DNA of 41,537 bases from Planctomycetaceae bacterium (lineage in GTDB: Bacteria > Planctomycetota > Planctomycetia > Pirellulales > Pirellulaceae), in the NCBI GenBank assembly GCA_007121535.1, contig SKKK01000173.1, forward strand, positions 1-41,537. The letters are read 5' to 3'. This document shows positions 33,305 to 41,295 of the stretch, piece after piece; the first letter of the stretch is position 1; every line of letters begins with the position of its first letter. The position numbers and the translations under genes are program-made. The notes below the pieces were generated by a model, which was given only the letters and a program-made list of their open reading frames with translations, made no database searches and was not told the DNA's origin.

Positions 33305-35437
33305 ATGTCCTTTACTCGTCTAGCTCGATTATGCCTGAAGGAATGGCGCGAAACCTTGCGGGACCGTCGTACGATTGTCACGTTGGTCTTGATGCCCTTG
33401 CTGGTCTACCCGTTGCTCAGCATCCTGTTGCAACGTTTCTTGGTGACATCGCTGACCGATGCGAGGGATCCGGTCTACTTGATCGGATTGACGGATGATC
33501 GGTACCTTCCGTTGCTGCAGCAATACTTGGACGCTGGCGGCGAAATGCTGCGACAGGAGGATGCTCACGCGGCCGAAGCAATCGGTAACGCCGGAGCCGG
33601 TCCGGATCTACGCGACCAGCAACCTCGCGTCCAATGGTTCGGCGTACCGGACTTGGAACAAGCCGTTCGAACCGGCCAGATCGACGTGGGGATCGTTGTC
33701 GTCGTGGAAGACGAAGACCTGCCAGCCGAAGGTTTGTCAGCGGCCGCCCGTTATCGTCTGATGTATCGTCGGGAATCGGCGCTCAGCCGAGCCGCCTTCG
33801 AGTATGTTCGCGAGTGCTTGCGTGCGGTGAACGATTACGACTTGAACCAGCAGGCTCAAGCCATGGGCGAACGTTTGATGCTGCCCGCCGCCATCGAAGC
33901 GAGGCCGTTGGCCGGTGTGGATGGGGCGGTATCCCTGACCACGCTGGTCCCCTTGATCCTGATCCTGATGACGATTACCGGCGCCGTCTATCCGGCCATC
34001 GATCTGACGGCAGGCGAACGCGAACGAGGTACGCTCGAGACCTTGATGGCGGCCCCGGTCCCCCGACTCGGGCTGCTGGCCGCCAAGTACGTGGCCGTGC
34101 TGACCGTGGCCCTGTTGACGGCGGGCGCGAACCTGCTGGCGATGACCATCACGTTGTTGAGCAGCGGATTGAGCGAGCTGGTGTTCGGCGAGCAGGGGTT
34201 GTCGATGCTGGTGATCGTCCAGGTCTTGGCGCTGTTGGTTTTGTTCGCGGCGTTTTTCTCCGCGATCCTGCTGGCAATGACCAGTTTCGCTCGCAGCTTC
34301 AAAGAGGCGCAGGCGTATCTGATCCCCATCATGCTGCTGGCCCTGGCGCCGGGGCTATTGAGCTTGATGCCCGGGCTGGAGTTCTCTACTTGGCTGGCCT
34401 TCACACCGCTGGTGAACATCGTCCTGCTGGCTCGCGACGTGTTCGAAGGCACGGTGGATCCTGCGATCGCCGTACTGGCAGTCTTCTCGACGCTATTGTA
34501 CGCATTGGCCGCAATCGCCGTGGCAGCTCGGATCTTTGGAACCGATGCACTGCTGTACGGCAGCGAAGGGCGTTGGAGCGACCTGTTCGCGCGGCCGCTG
34601 CAGGAGCGTCCGGTCGCCACGCTGCCTGCCGCCATGTTCTGCATCGCCCTGCTCTTTCCGGGCTCGGTGCTAATGGCAGGCTACCTGAGCCAGCAGGAGC
34701 AACTGGCGATGAGCCATCGTCTGCTGCTGAACGCTCTGGCCACGATTCTATTGTTTGCTGCCGTCCCTTGGGCTGCCGCACGAATCCAGCGGGTTCGCGT
34801 GGGCGAGGGATTTCGCATGCATCGGTCAGGCTGGCTGGTCTTTCTGGCGGCAGCGCTATGGGGCTTGAGTCTCTGGCCGATCGCGCACGAGATCTTCCTG
34901 TTGAACCGCTGGCTTGGCCTGACCGCCGTGTCCAGCGAACAGATGGATATGGTCTCGCAATTGCTGGTGCAATTGCGAGAGGTGTCTCCGCTGCTGTTGC
35001 TTCTGGCTTTGGCTGTGGTGCCTGCGGTCTGCGAAGAACTCCTGTTTCGCGGCTATCTGTTCGCCGCCCTGGAACGATCTACATCGGGCGGACGAGCGAT
35101 TTGGATTTCTGCGCTTCTGTTCGGCCTGTTCCACGTCGTGGTGGGCAGCCCCGCTTCGCCCGAAAGGTTCTTGCCGAGTACCTTTTTGGGATTGGTATTG
35201 GGTTGGCTGGCGTGGTACAGCGGCAGCGTCCTTCCAGGAATGCTGCTCCATTTCGTCCACAACGGCCTGCTGTTGATGTTGGCTTACTACCGCGATGCGT
35301 TGATGCAGCGGGGTTGGGGCCTACAGCAGCAGCAACATCTGCCAGCGTCCTGGCTGATCGCAGCGGGGATCGCCATCGCTATCGGTGCTGTGTTCCTTTT
35401 CGTTGTCGGGCGGGCGAAACGCCGTACAATACCGTAG
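33305..35437 (+). CDS. ABC-2 permease fused to a CPBP intramembrane protease
   Basis: The 710-residue protein has two parts. Residues 1-~410 are NatB-like: LCLKEWRETLRDRRTIVTLV, a large extracytoplasmic loop (about 45-215), then six predicted membrane segments beginning LVPLILILMTITGAVYPAID and containing the AGERERGTLETLMAAPVPRL motif. Residues ~435-705 are a further membrane block containing the CAAX/CPBP signature. This comprises EELLFRGYL (Glu 577/578, Arg 582), LFGLFHVVVG (His 610) and LLHFVHNGLL (His 649, His 652, Asn 653), all expected catalytic positions. The ATPase upstream and this protein form a likely exporter. The protease half may process or protect the exported substrate (inference). 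Such fusions recur in planctomycetes. Confidence 0.9.
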   Translation: MSFTRLARLCLKEWRETLRDRRTIVTLVLMPLLVYPLLSILLQRFLVTSLTDARDPVYLIGLTDDRYLPLLQQYLDAGGEMLRQEDAHAAEAIGNAGAGPDLRDQQPRVQWFGVPDLEQAVRTGQIDVGIVVVVEDEDLPAEGLSAAARYRLMYRRESALSRAAFEYVRECLRAVNDYDLNQQAQAMGERLMLPAAIEARPLAGVDGAVSLTTLVPLILILMTITGAVYPAIDLTAGERERGTLETLMAAPVPRLGLLAAKYVAVLTVALLTAGANLLAMTITLLSSGLSELVFGEQGLSMLVIVQVLALLVLFAAFFSAILLAMTSFARSFKEAQAYLIPIMLLALAPGLLSLMPGLEFSTWLAFTPLVNIVLLARDVFEGTVDPAIAVLAVFSTLLYALAAIAVAARIFGTDALLYGSEGRWSDLFARPLQERPVATLPAAMFCIALLFPGSVLMAGYLSQQEQLAMSHRLLLNALATILLFAAVPWAAARIQRVRVGEGFRMHRSGWLVFLAAALWGLSLWPIAHEIFLLNRWLGLTAVSSEQMDMVSQLLVQLREVSPLLLLLALAVVPAVCEELLFRGYLFAALERSTSGGRAIWISALLFGLFHVVVGSPASPERFLPSTFLGLVLGWLAWYSGSVLPGMLLHFVHNGLLLMLAYYRDALMQRGWGLQQQQHLPASWLIAAGIAIAIGAVFLFVVGRAKRRTIP

Positions 35438-35486
35438 ATACGTCAGACAAACGCTTCGCAAGCAACCCAAAAGTGGCAGTATTTGT

Positions 35487-36704
35487 ATGTGGAAAGAACT
35501 TGTGCTTTCGATGTGGCAGGTCCTGGGACATCTCGCTCCTTGGATTCTGCTCGGCACGTTGATTGCGGGTTTGATGCATTTGCTGCTGCCTCGCGACTTG
35601 ATTCGCCGCAGTTTTCACGGTGTGGGCGGAGTGTTCAAGGCCGTGGGGTTGGGTGTGCCGCTGCCTTTGTGTTCTTGTGGAGTGATTCCTGCCGGGATCG
35701 GGTTGAAGCAAGACGGGGCCAGCAACGGTGCGGCGGTCGGCTTTCTGATCAGCACTCCGCAAACGAGCGTCAGTTCGATTCTGGTCAGCGCATCGTTCCT
35801 GGGGTGGCCGTTCGCCCTGTTCAAAGTCTTCAGTGCCGCGGTCACCGGCATCTTCGGCGGTTTGACGGTGGATCGGTTTTGCGAAGACGATTCCGAGCAG
35901 ACGGAAGCGGGCACGAGTACCGTGGAAACCGCGGCGACCGAGCGTCGAGGCTGGCGCGAAGGGGTAGCTCATGGCTTGGACATTATCCGCTCGATCTGGC
36001 ACTGGTTGCTGATCGGGGTCATCGTCTCGGCAGCGATCGAGGTCATGGTGCCCGAGGCAGTATTCGTTCGGTTGAACGAGTGGGGCAGTTTTTCGTCAGC
36101 GTTGGCCGCGTTGGCGATCTCGCTGCCGATGTATGTCTGTGCCACGACTTCGGTGCCGGTGGCGGCGGCCATGGTCGCCGGAGGGCTACCACCCGGAGCG
36201 GCGATGGTGTTCTTGATGGCGGGACCGGCGACCAATGTCGCAGCGATCGGTGCGATCTACCGCCGTTTCGGCGGGAAGACAATCGCGATCTACTTGGCAA
36301 CGATCATCATCGGCAGCATGCTGTTCGCCGTCACCTTTGATTGGCTGTTGGTCGCGACGCCGATCGCGATGCCTGACTGCCATGAACACGGCATGCCGAT
36401 TTGGGGCACCCTTTCGGCGCTGGTTCTGCTGGCTTTGATCGTCTGTTTCGCCTTCGAGGATCTGCAGCGTCTGTGGCACAAGAAGAGTGCGGGCGAAGGG
36501 GATGCAAGCCCCGAGCTGCGTATCCCCGTGCAGGGCATGAATTGCAACAATTGCGTCATGCGGCTAGAGAAGGCCTTGCAGGCGACGCAGGGGATCGATT
36601 CCGTTTTCGTTACCTTGGAACCGGGCGAGGCGGTCGTTCGCGGCGGCGTCGACCGAAAACAAATTGTGGAAACGATCCAGGCCGCTGGATTTCAGGCGCA
36701 ATAG
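35487..36704 (+). CDS. SO_0444-type metal efflux permease with C-terminal HMA domain
   Basis: ATG 35487 gives 405 residues. The permease part (PF03773-like, about 1-330) has two repeat halves with LGVPLPLCSCGVIPAGIGLK (Cys 62, Cys 64) and SLPMYVCATTSVPVAAAMVA, then GAAMVFLMAGPATNVAA, typical of the Cu/Zn efflux transporter family. The linker carries a CHEHG motif. The C-terminal 60 residues form a heavy-metal-associated domain: RIPVQGMNCNNCVMRLEKAL, with GMNCNNC at 350-356. The HMA domain may deliver copper or zinc to the channel. It lies 49 nt after the ABC-CPBP gene and 3 nt before the activase. Confidence 0.9.
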   Translation: MWKELVLSMWQVLGHLAPWILLGTLIAGLMHLLLPRDLIRRSFHGVGGVFKAVGLGVPLPLCSCGVIPAGIGLKQDGASNGAAVGFLISTPQTSVSSILVSASFLGWPFALFKVFSAAVTGIFGGLTVDRFCEDDSEQTEAGTSTVETAATERRGWREGVAHGLDIIRSIWHWLLIGVIVSAAIEVMVPEAVFVRLNEWGSFSSALAALAISLPMYVCATTSVPVAAAMVAGGLPPGAAMVFLMAGPATNVAAIGAIYRRFGGKTIAIYLATIIIGSMLFAVTFDWLLVATPIAMPDCHEHGMPIWGTLSALVLLALIVCFAFEDLQRLWHKKSAGEGDASPELRIPVQGMNCNNCVMRLEKALQATQGIDSVFVTLEPGEAVVRGGVDRKQIVETIQAAGFQAQ

Positions 36705-36707
36705 AGA

Positions 36708-37649
36708 ATGCTGACCGGCCGCATCTTTCACATTCAGCGTTATTCGATTCACGACGGTCCCGGAATCCGCACAACCGTGTTCCTGAAGGGCTGCCCGCTG
36801 CATTGCCGGTGGTGCCATAATCCGGAGAGCGTCAGGATCGAACCCGAACTGATGATCCGCGACCAGCGATGCACGGTTTGCGGCGTTTGCTGGCACGCAT
36901 GTCCGGTAGCGGCCGAGCCCGGCGAAGTATCTGGCCAAGTTTCTGGCCAACACGTAGCGAACTTCGACAGACCGTGGTTCGACAAGGGACTTTGCTCGTG
37001 TTGCGGTCGATGCGTCGAGGCCTGCCCGTCGGGCGCCCGCGAAGTGATGGGCTGCTTGATGACGGTGGACCAGACGGTGGCCGAAATACGTAAGGACCGC
37101 ATCTTTTTCGAGGATTCTGCGGGGGGCGTAACGATCTCGGGAGGCGAGCCGTTGCTGCAAGTGCCGTTCGTGGCAGCATTGCTCACCGCATGTCGCTCGA
37201 TCGGTATATCGACGGCCGTGGATACCAGCGGCTACGGCGATCGAGACGGTTTGCTGGCCCTCGCTCAGTGTACCGACCTGTTCCTTTTCGACGTAAAACA
37301 TCTGGACGACACCCAGCACCGACGGCATACGGGCGTTTCCAATAGGATCATTTTGGGAAATCTTCGCGAGTTGGCCAAGCTGGACGTTCCGATATGGATT
37401 CGCATTCCCCTGGTCGCCGGCTTCAACGACTCGGATCTGAATTTGGAATGCACGGCTCGGTTGGCCGCTTCGCTGCCTACGGTGACTCGTGTGAATTTGC
37501 TGCCATGTCATCAACTGGCAGTGCATAAACACAATTCGCTCGGTAGACTGACGGACGCTTGGTCTGCCCGCGCTCCGGCTGCCGAAGTGCTGGATCGGGC
37601 TGTCAGCATTTTTCGATCTTTTGGACTGAACGTACAAATCGGTGGTTGA
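36708..37649 (+). CDS. hypE: Glycyl radical enzyme activase (radical SAM)
   Basis: This 313-residue radical SAM enzyme binds its catalytic [4Fe-4S] cluster with CxxxCxxC (Cys 29, 33, 36 in LKGCPLHCRWCHNPES). It carries an inserted two-cluster ferredoxin domain (Cys 55, 58, 61, 65 and Cys 96, 98/99, 102, 106). GGVTISGGEPLLQ (139-151) is the SAM-binding GGEP motif. HIQRYSIHDGPGIRTTVFLK is the standard activase start. It abstracts hydrogen from a glycine of its partner, surely the adjacent downstream gene, whose ATG lies 4 nt after its stop. The symbol follows from the HypD-like partner and is less sure than the family. Confidence 0.93.
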   Translation: MLTGRIFHIQRYSIHDGPGIRTTVFLKGCPLHCRWCHNPESVRIEPELMIRDQRCTVCGVCWHACPVAAEPGEVSGQVSGQHVANFDRPWFDKGLCSCCGRCVEACPSGAREVMGCLMTVDQTVAEIRKDRIFFEDSAGGVTISGGEPLLQVPFVAALLTACRSIGISTAVDTSGYGDRDGLLALAQCTDLFLFDVKHLDDTQHRRHTGVSNRIILGNLRELAKLDVPIWIRIPLVAGFNDSDLNLECTARLAASLPTVTRVNLLPCHQLAVHKHNSLGRLTDAWSARAPAAEVLDRAVSIFRSFGLNVQIGG

Positions 37650-37653
37650 TGCC

Positions 37654-40020
37654 ATGAACGAACGAACCCGCCGCTTGCGCCAGGCCAGCCTGGATGCCAC
37701 GCCAAGCATTTCCGAGCAGCGAGCCTGTCTGTTAACCGATTTCTACCGCGAACACGAGGGTCGATATTCGACGCCCGTCATGCGGGCTCGGGCGTTCGCC
37801 CATTTGTGCGAGCACAAGACGATCTATCTGGGCGACGACGAATGGATCGTGGGCGAGCGAGGTCCGCAGCCAAAGGTGGTGCCCACGTATCCCGAACTGA
37901 CCTGCCATAGCCTGGAAGACCTTCAAATCCTGGACTCTCGCCCCAAAACCCGGTATGCGGTCCCGAAGGCATGCCTGCAAGCCTATCGCGAGCAGATCGT
38001 TCCGTACTGGCGCGGTCGAGCCATGCGAGACAAGATCTTCGCTGCGATGTCCACCGAATGGTTGGAAGCCTACGAAGCCGGGATCTTTACGGAGTTCATG
38101 GAGCAGCGATCGCCGGGACACACGGTATTGGATGACAAGATCTACCATGAAGGGATGGAGCAGCGCAAGCAACGCATCGCCCGTGCCATCGATGCGTTGG
38201 ACGAAACGACGGATCCTGTTGCCTACGATAAACGCGAACAGCTCAAGGCCATGGCCCTGGTGTGTGACGCGGTGATCCGTTTTGCCCACCGACACGCCGA
38301 ATTGGCCGAAGCAAAGGCCGCCGAGTGCCAGGATCCGGTACGGCGTATCGAGCTGGAGAAGATCGCGCGAGCCTGTCGTCACGTACCGGCCCAGCCGCCT
38401 CGCGACTTTCACGAAGCGTTACAAGCCTATTGGTTCTGTCACTTGGCGGTCATCACCGAACTGAACGGTTGGGACTCGTTCAGCCCCGGACACCTGGACC
38501 AACATCTTTGGCCCTTCTATCAGCAGGGCTTGGCCGATGGTTCGTTGACGAAGGAACACGCGCGCGAGTTGCTCGAGTGCTTCTTCATCAAGTTCAATAA
38601 CCATCCCGCGCCGCCGAAGGTCGGCGTCACGGCTGCCGAAAGCGGAACTTACACCGATTTCGCCAATATCAATCTGGGCGGTTTGCTGTCGGATGGCTCG
38701 GATGGTTCCAATGAATTGACGCATTTGTTGCTGGAGATCATCCAAGAAATGCATTTGCTGCAACCCAGCAGCAACCTGCAGTTATCCCGCAAGACACCGG
38801 ACATCGTTTTGAAGCATGCCTTGCGAGTCATCCGGCAGGGATACGGATTTCCCTCGATCTTCAACGCCGATGCCGTGGTCCAACAGCAGTTGCGGCAGGG
38901 AAAAACGTTGGAGGACGCTCGGGCCGGCGGATGCAGCGGCTGCGTCGAAACGGGAGCGTTCGGCAAGGAAGCGTACATTCTGACCGGTTACTTCAATCTG
39001 CCGAAGATCCTGGAATTGGCCTTGCACCGCGGAATTGATCCCCGCTCGGGCAAACAACTGGGATCTCGCACTGCGGCGATCGAGGATTTCACGGACAGCA
39101 ACCGATTGTTCGCCGCCTTTGGCCAGCAGTTGCGGCACTTTATTGAGATCAAAGTCCGTGGTAATCAGATCATCGAGCGGATGTACGCCACGGCGATGCC
39201 AGCCCCATTCTTGTCCGTGATCACCGACGATTGCATTACCAAAGGCCTGGATTACCATGCGGGAGGCGCCCGGTACAATCACACGTTCATCCAGTTCGTC
39301 GGGATCGGGACGCTGACGGACAGTCTGTCGGCCATCGATAGGCTGGTCTTCCAGGATCACGTGATCGATCTTCCCAGCCTCGTCGCCGTCTTGGACAATG
39401 ATTGGGCTGGCCAAGATAGCCTGTGGGCTCGCTGCCGTCATCGCACAGCCAAATACGGCAATGACGATCCGCTGGCGGACCGCTGGCTGCAACGAGCCTT
39501 CCAATTGATCTTCCAGGAAGTGGATGGCCGTCCGAACACCAAGGGTGGATGCTATCAGATCGAGATGTTACCCACGACCTGCCACGTCTACTTCGGCTCC
39601 GTCACCGGTGCAACTGCGGATGGCCGCTCGTCAGCAGCCCCGTTGTCCGAAGGGATCTCCCCGGTTCAAGGCGCCGACCGGAACGGTCCGACCGCGGTCA
39701 TTCGATCGGCGGCGAAGATGGATCATTTGAAGACCGGGGGAACCTTGTTGAACATGAAGTTCGCGCCCAGCCTGTTGGCCGACGACCATGGCATCGACAT
39801 GCTGGCTCATCTGGTTCGCAGCTATTTCAAAATGGACGGGCACCATCTGCAATTCAACGTCGTCACTGCCGATGCACTCCGGCAAGCCCAGACCGATCCG
39901 GCCGGTCACCGCGATCTGATCGTACGTGTCGCCGGATACAGCGATTACTTCTGCGACCTTTCCCGCGAGCTACAGGAAGAGATCATCACCCGCACCCAGC
40001 ACGATCACTTTTCGCCATAG
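37654..40020 (+). CDS. hypD: Glycyl radical enzyme, probably trans-4-hydroxy-L-proline dehydratase
   Basis: HypD removes water from trans-4-hydroxyproline to give pyrroline-5-carboxylate, anaerobically. ATG 37654 gives 788 residues, the usual length. The catalytic cysteine lies in GGCSGCVETGAFGKEAYILT (Cys 430), and the glycyl radical site is RVAGYSDYFCDLS (Gly 761). The CVETGxFGKEAYxLTGYxNxPKILEL block, LLPTTCH-like LPTTCHVYFG, SAAPLSEGISPVQGAD and NGPTAVIRSAAKMDHLKTGG match what I recall of C. difficile HypD across the whole length. The N-terminal YEAGIFTEFMEQRSPGHTV segment matches as well. Other glycyl radical enzymes (pyruvate formate lyase, choline or glycerol dehydratases) differ around the Cys-Val-Glu motif. 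A close paralogue with another substrate remains possible. GTG 37642 is an alternative start. No pyrroline carboxylate reductase is adjacent. Confidence 0.8.
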   Translation: MNERTRRLRQASLDATPSISEQRACLLTDFYREHEGRYSTPVMRARAFAHLCEHKTIYLGDDEWIVGERGPQPKVVPTYPELTCHSLEDLQILDSRPKTRYAVPKACLQAYREQIVPYWRGRAMRDKIFAAMSTEWLEAYEAGIFTEFMEQRSPGHTVLDDKIYHEGMEQRKQRIARAIDALDETTDPVAYDKREQLKAMALVCDAVIRFAHRHAELAEAKAAECQDPVRRIELEKIARACRHVPAQPPRDFHEALQAYWFCHLAVITELNGWDSFSPGHLDQHLWPFYQQGLADGSLTKEHARELLECFFIKFNNHPAPPKVGVTAAESGTYTDFANINLGGLLSDGSDGSNELTHLLLEIIQEMHLLQPSSNLQLSRKTPDIVLKHALRVIRQGYGFPSIFNADAVVQQQLRQGKTLEDARAGGCSGCVETGAFGKEAYILTGYFNLPKILELALHRGIDPRSGKQLGSRTAAIEDFTDSNRLFAAFGQQLRHFIEIKVRGNQIIERMYATAMPAPFLSVITDDCITKGLDYHAGGARYNHTFIQFVGIGTLTDSLSAIDRLVFQDHVIDLPSLVAVLDNDWAGQDSLWARCRHRTAKYGNDDPLADRWLQRAFQLIFQEVDGRPNTKGGCYQIEMLPTTCHVYFGSVTGATADGRSSAAPLSEGISPVQGADRNGPTAVIRSAAKMDHLKTGGTLLNMKFAPSLLADDHGIDMLAHLVRSYFKMDGHHLQFNVVTADALRQAQTDPAGHRDLIVRVAGYSDYFCDLSRELQEEIITRTQHDHFSP

Positions 40021-40200
40021 TCGACCAGCAATTTCCCGCTGATCAACTGCAGGAACTCGGCATTGCTCTTGAAGCGTCCCAGTTGTTTGGTCAACTGTTG
40101 CATCGCGTCCACCGGATGCATGGTGGTCAGCGTTCGTCGCAGCATCGTCACCGCGTGCAGCGTGTCGGCGTCGTGCAGCAGTTCTTCGCGTCGAGTTGGG
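40005..40200 (-). pseudogene. rho: Transcription terminator Rho, C-terminal fragment
   Basis: The minus-strand frame reads RREELLHDADTLHAVTMLRR, TLTTMHPVDAMQQLTKQLGR and FKSNAEFLQLISGKLLVDYG, then EK and a stop at 40007-40005. This is the very end of Rho (RREELL....L......LRR.L..M.P.(D/E)AM..L...L...K(T/S)NAEFL). Only ~64 residues of a >400-residue helicase remain. The break coincides with the start of the IS66-type fragment. It overlaps the end of the glycyl radical enzyme gene by 16 nt, tail to tail. Confidence 0.85.
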
Positions 40201-40219
40201 GCGCCAGGAGGGCCCGCGC

Positions 40220-40801
40220 ATGAGTTCGGCCAGCACGATCACGGAACTGGATCTGGCGGATGTCGAACGCGCCGTGACGCTGGTCGAGCAGCAACTGGGC
40301 GAGGATATCGCTCGCCCACTTCGCCTGCTGCTGGTGTGGAGCAGTACGGTCCTGACCTTGCTGCGGGAGAAGAATCTGAGCATCCGTTGGTTGGGGCGGA
40401 TGCTGTTCGGACCTAGCACCGAGCGAACCGATGATATCGTTGCCGCACAAGACACGAACGAGTCGGCTGCTAACAAACAGTCCAAGGAGAAGCCGTCGAA
40501 GCCCCGCACGTCATTTGGGAACGGCAGTAAGCAACCTCGACGACGTTCGAAAGGACACGGGCGGACTCCGTCGCCCTATCCCAAATCCGACGCCCGGAAA
40601 TTCAAGATTTTGCAGCGTTGCCGAAACGACACGGGAAAGCCCATCCAAGCAATTCGGGCCGTTTGCGACGTCCTCAGACAGAGTTCGAAAGAAACGCTTG
40701 CCAAGGGCAGAACGCACGGGATACAATGCGGGGAAGCCAACAGATTGGGTTTATTGAAAATGAAATCCTCAATACCTGGCGTCATCTGCTGGCCTCCGTG
40801 A
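40220..40801 (+). mobile_element. IS66-family transposase, N-terminal fragment
   Basis: ATG 40220 with AGGAGGG upstream encodes MSSASTITELDLADVERAVT, a helical segment, REKNLSIRWLGRMLFGPSTE, then RRRSKGHGRTPSPYPKS. The (R)EKN.SI..L.R.LFG..TE(K/R) and KGHGR motifs are typical of the N-terminal region of IS66 transposases. After about residue 115 (near 40565) the homology stops and the frame runs on without resemblance to 40801. The catalytic domain and the companion tnpA/tnpB genes are missing. It lies head to head with the rho fragment; the insertion may have broken rho. Confidence 0.7.
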
Positions 40802-40817
40802 ATCTGCTGGAAATCCG
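40781..40817. repeat. Repeat R4, single arm
   Basis: ATCTGCTGGCCTCC(G)TGAATCTGCTGGAAATCCG matches the complement of 10872-10908 with one substitution, including the double AATCTGCTGG-like unit. The rest of R4 is absent here. Confidence 0.75.
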
Positions 40818-40847
40818 AGTGCCTGCCATGCCAGCGTCGCAAAAAGG

Positions 40848-40935
40848 GGGCGGTAACGCCGGCCATGCGCGTCGAGCGGTTCGACGCCTACGGCAACATG
40901 GTCTGGGCACGGGCCGCCCCGGAAACAGTTCTTCT
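40848..40935 (+). pseudogene. Short RHS-like fragment
   Basis: One plus-strand frame reads VTPAMRVERFDAYGNMVWAR plus AAPETVL. ERFDAYGNxVWAR is a YD-repeat-like pattern of RHS proteins. It has no start codon context and ends quickly. Such short homology could be chance, but RHS sequence also appears at 41296. Confidence 0.35.
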
Positions 40936-40971
40936 TTGCCGATGATTGCTGTCTTAGCTCGAGCGGTCCTG

Positions 40972-41000
40972 TTTATTGATCCGTTGACCACGCCTATAAT
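40972..41000 (+). promoter_or_regulatory. Possible promoter of the orphan antitoxin gene
   Basis: A perfect -10 hexamer TATAAT (40995-41000) lies 17 nt after a weak -35, TTTATT (40972-40977). A better hexamer, TTGACC (40984-40989), is too close. The start codon is 38 nt downstream. Confidence 0.4.
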
Positions 41001-41037
41001 GCACGAAACGGCGAAACACTCCAGAAAGAGCAAACCG

Positions 41038-41232
41038 ATGGCTGCAGTCAAAACGTACCAGGGCGTGGTCGATAACGGGATCATCCGACTCGACCCCGAG
41101 ATTCGGCTTCGCGAAAATCTACAAGTATTTGTCGTCGTGCCGGAGACCGTCGACGAGAGGCCCTTGCAAATCCACAGTCCAAGGCTGGTTCATCGAAACC
41201 AACTTCCGGACTTTGCAAAGGAGGTCAGTTGA
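41038..41232 (+). CDS. Small antitoxin-like protein without a visible toxin
   Basis: This 64-residue product reads MAAVKTYQGVVDNGIIRLDP, EIRLRENLQVFVVVPETVDE, RPLQIHSPRLVHRNQLPDFA and KEVS. The YxGVVxNGxIxLxP...L.....V.VVVP opening and the SPRLxxxxQxxDFxxEV ending match a family of small proteins usually encoded before PIN-type toxins. AGAAAGAG precedes the ATG. No PIN-domain frame follows; the next frame is RHS-like, so it appears orphaned. Confidence 0.65.
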   Translation: MAAVKTYQGVVDNGIIRLDPEIRLRENLQVFVVVPETVDERPLQIHSPRLVHRNQLPDFAKEVS

Positions 41233-41295
41233 ACCATCTTGCCGTTATTCTCGTTGGACCGCGACTGTGCTGGGACACGCTTTATAAGCGATTTT

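Noticed and set aside
33634-35562. 642-codon alternative frame within the ABC-CPBP gene
   Set aside because: No domain, low-complexity G/R/A composition, and the overlapping frame has all expected transmembrane and catalytic motifs.
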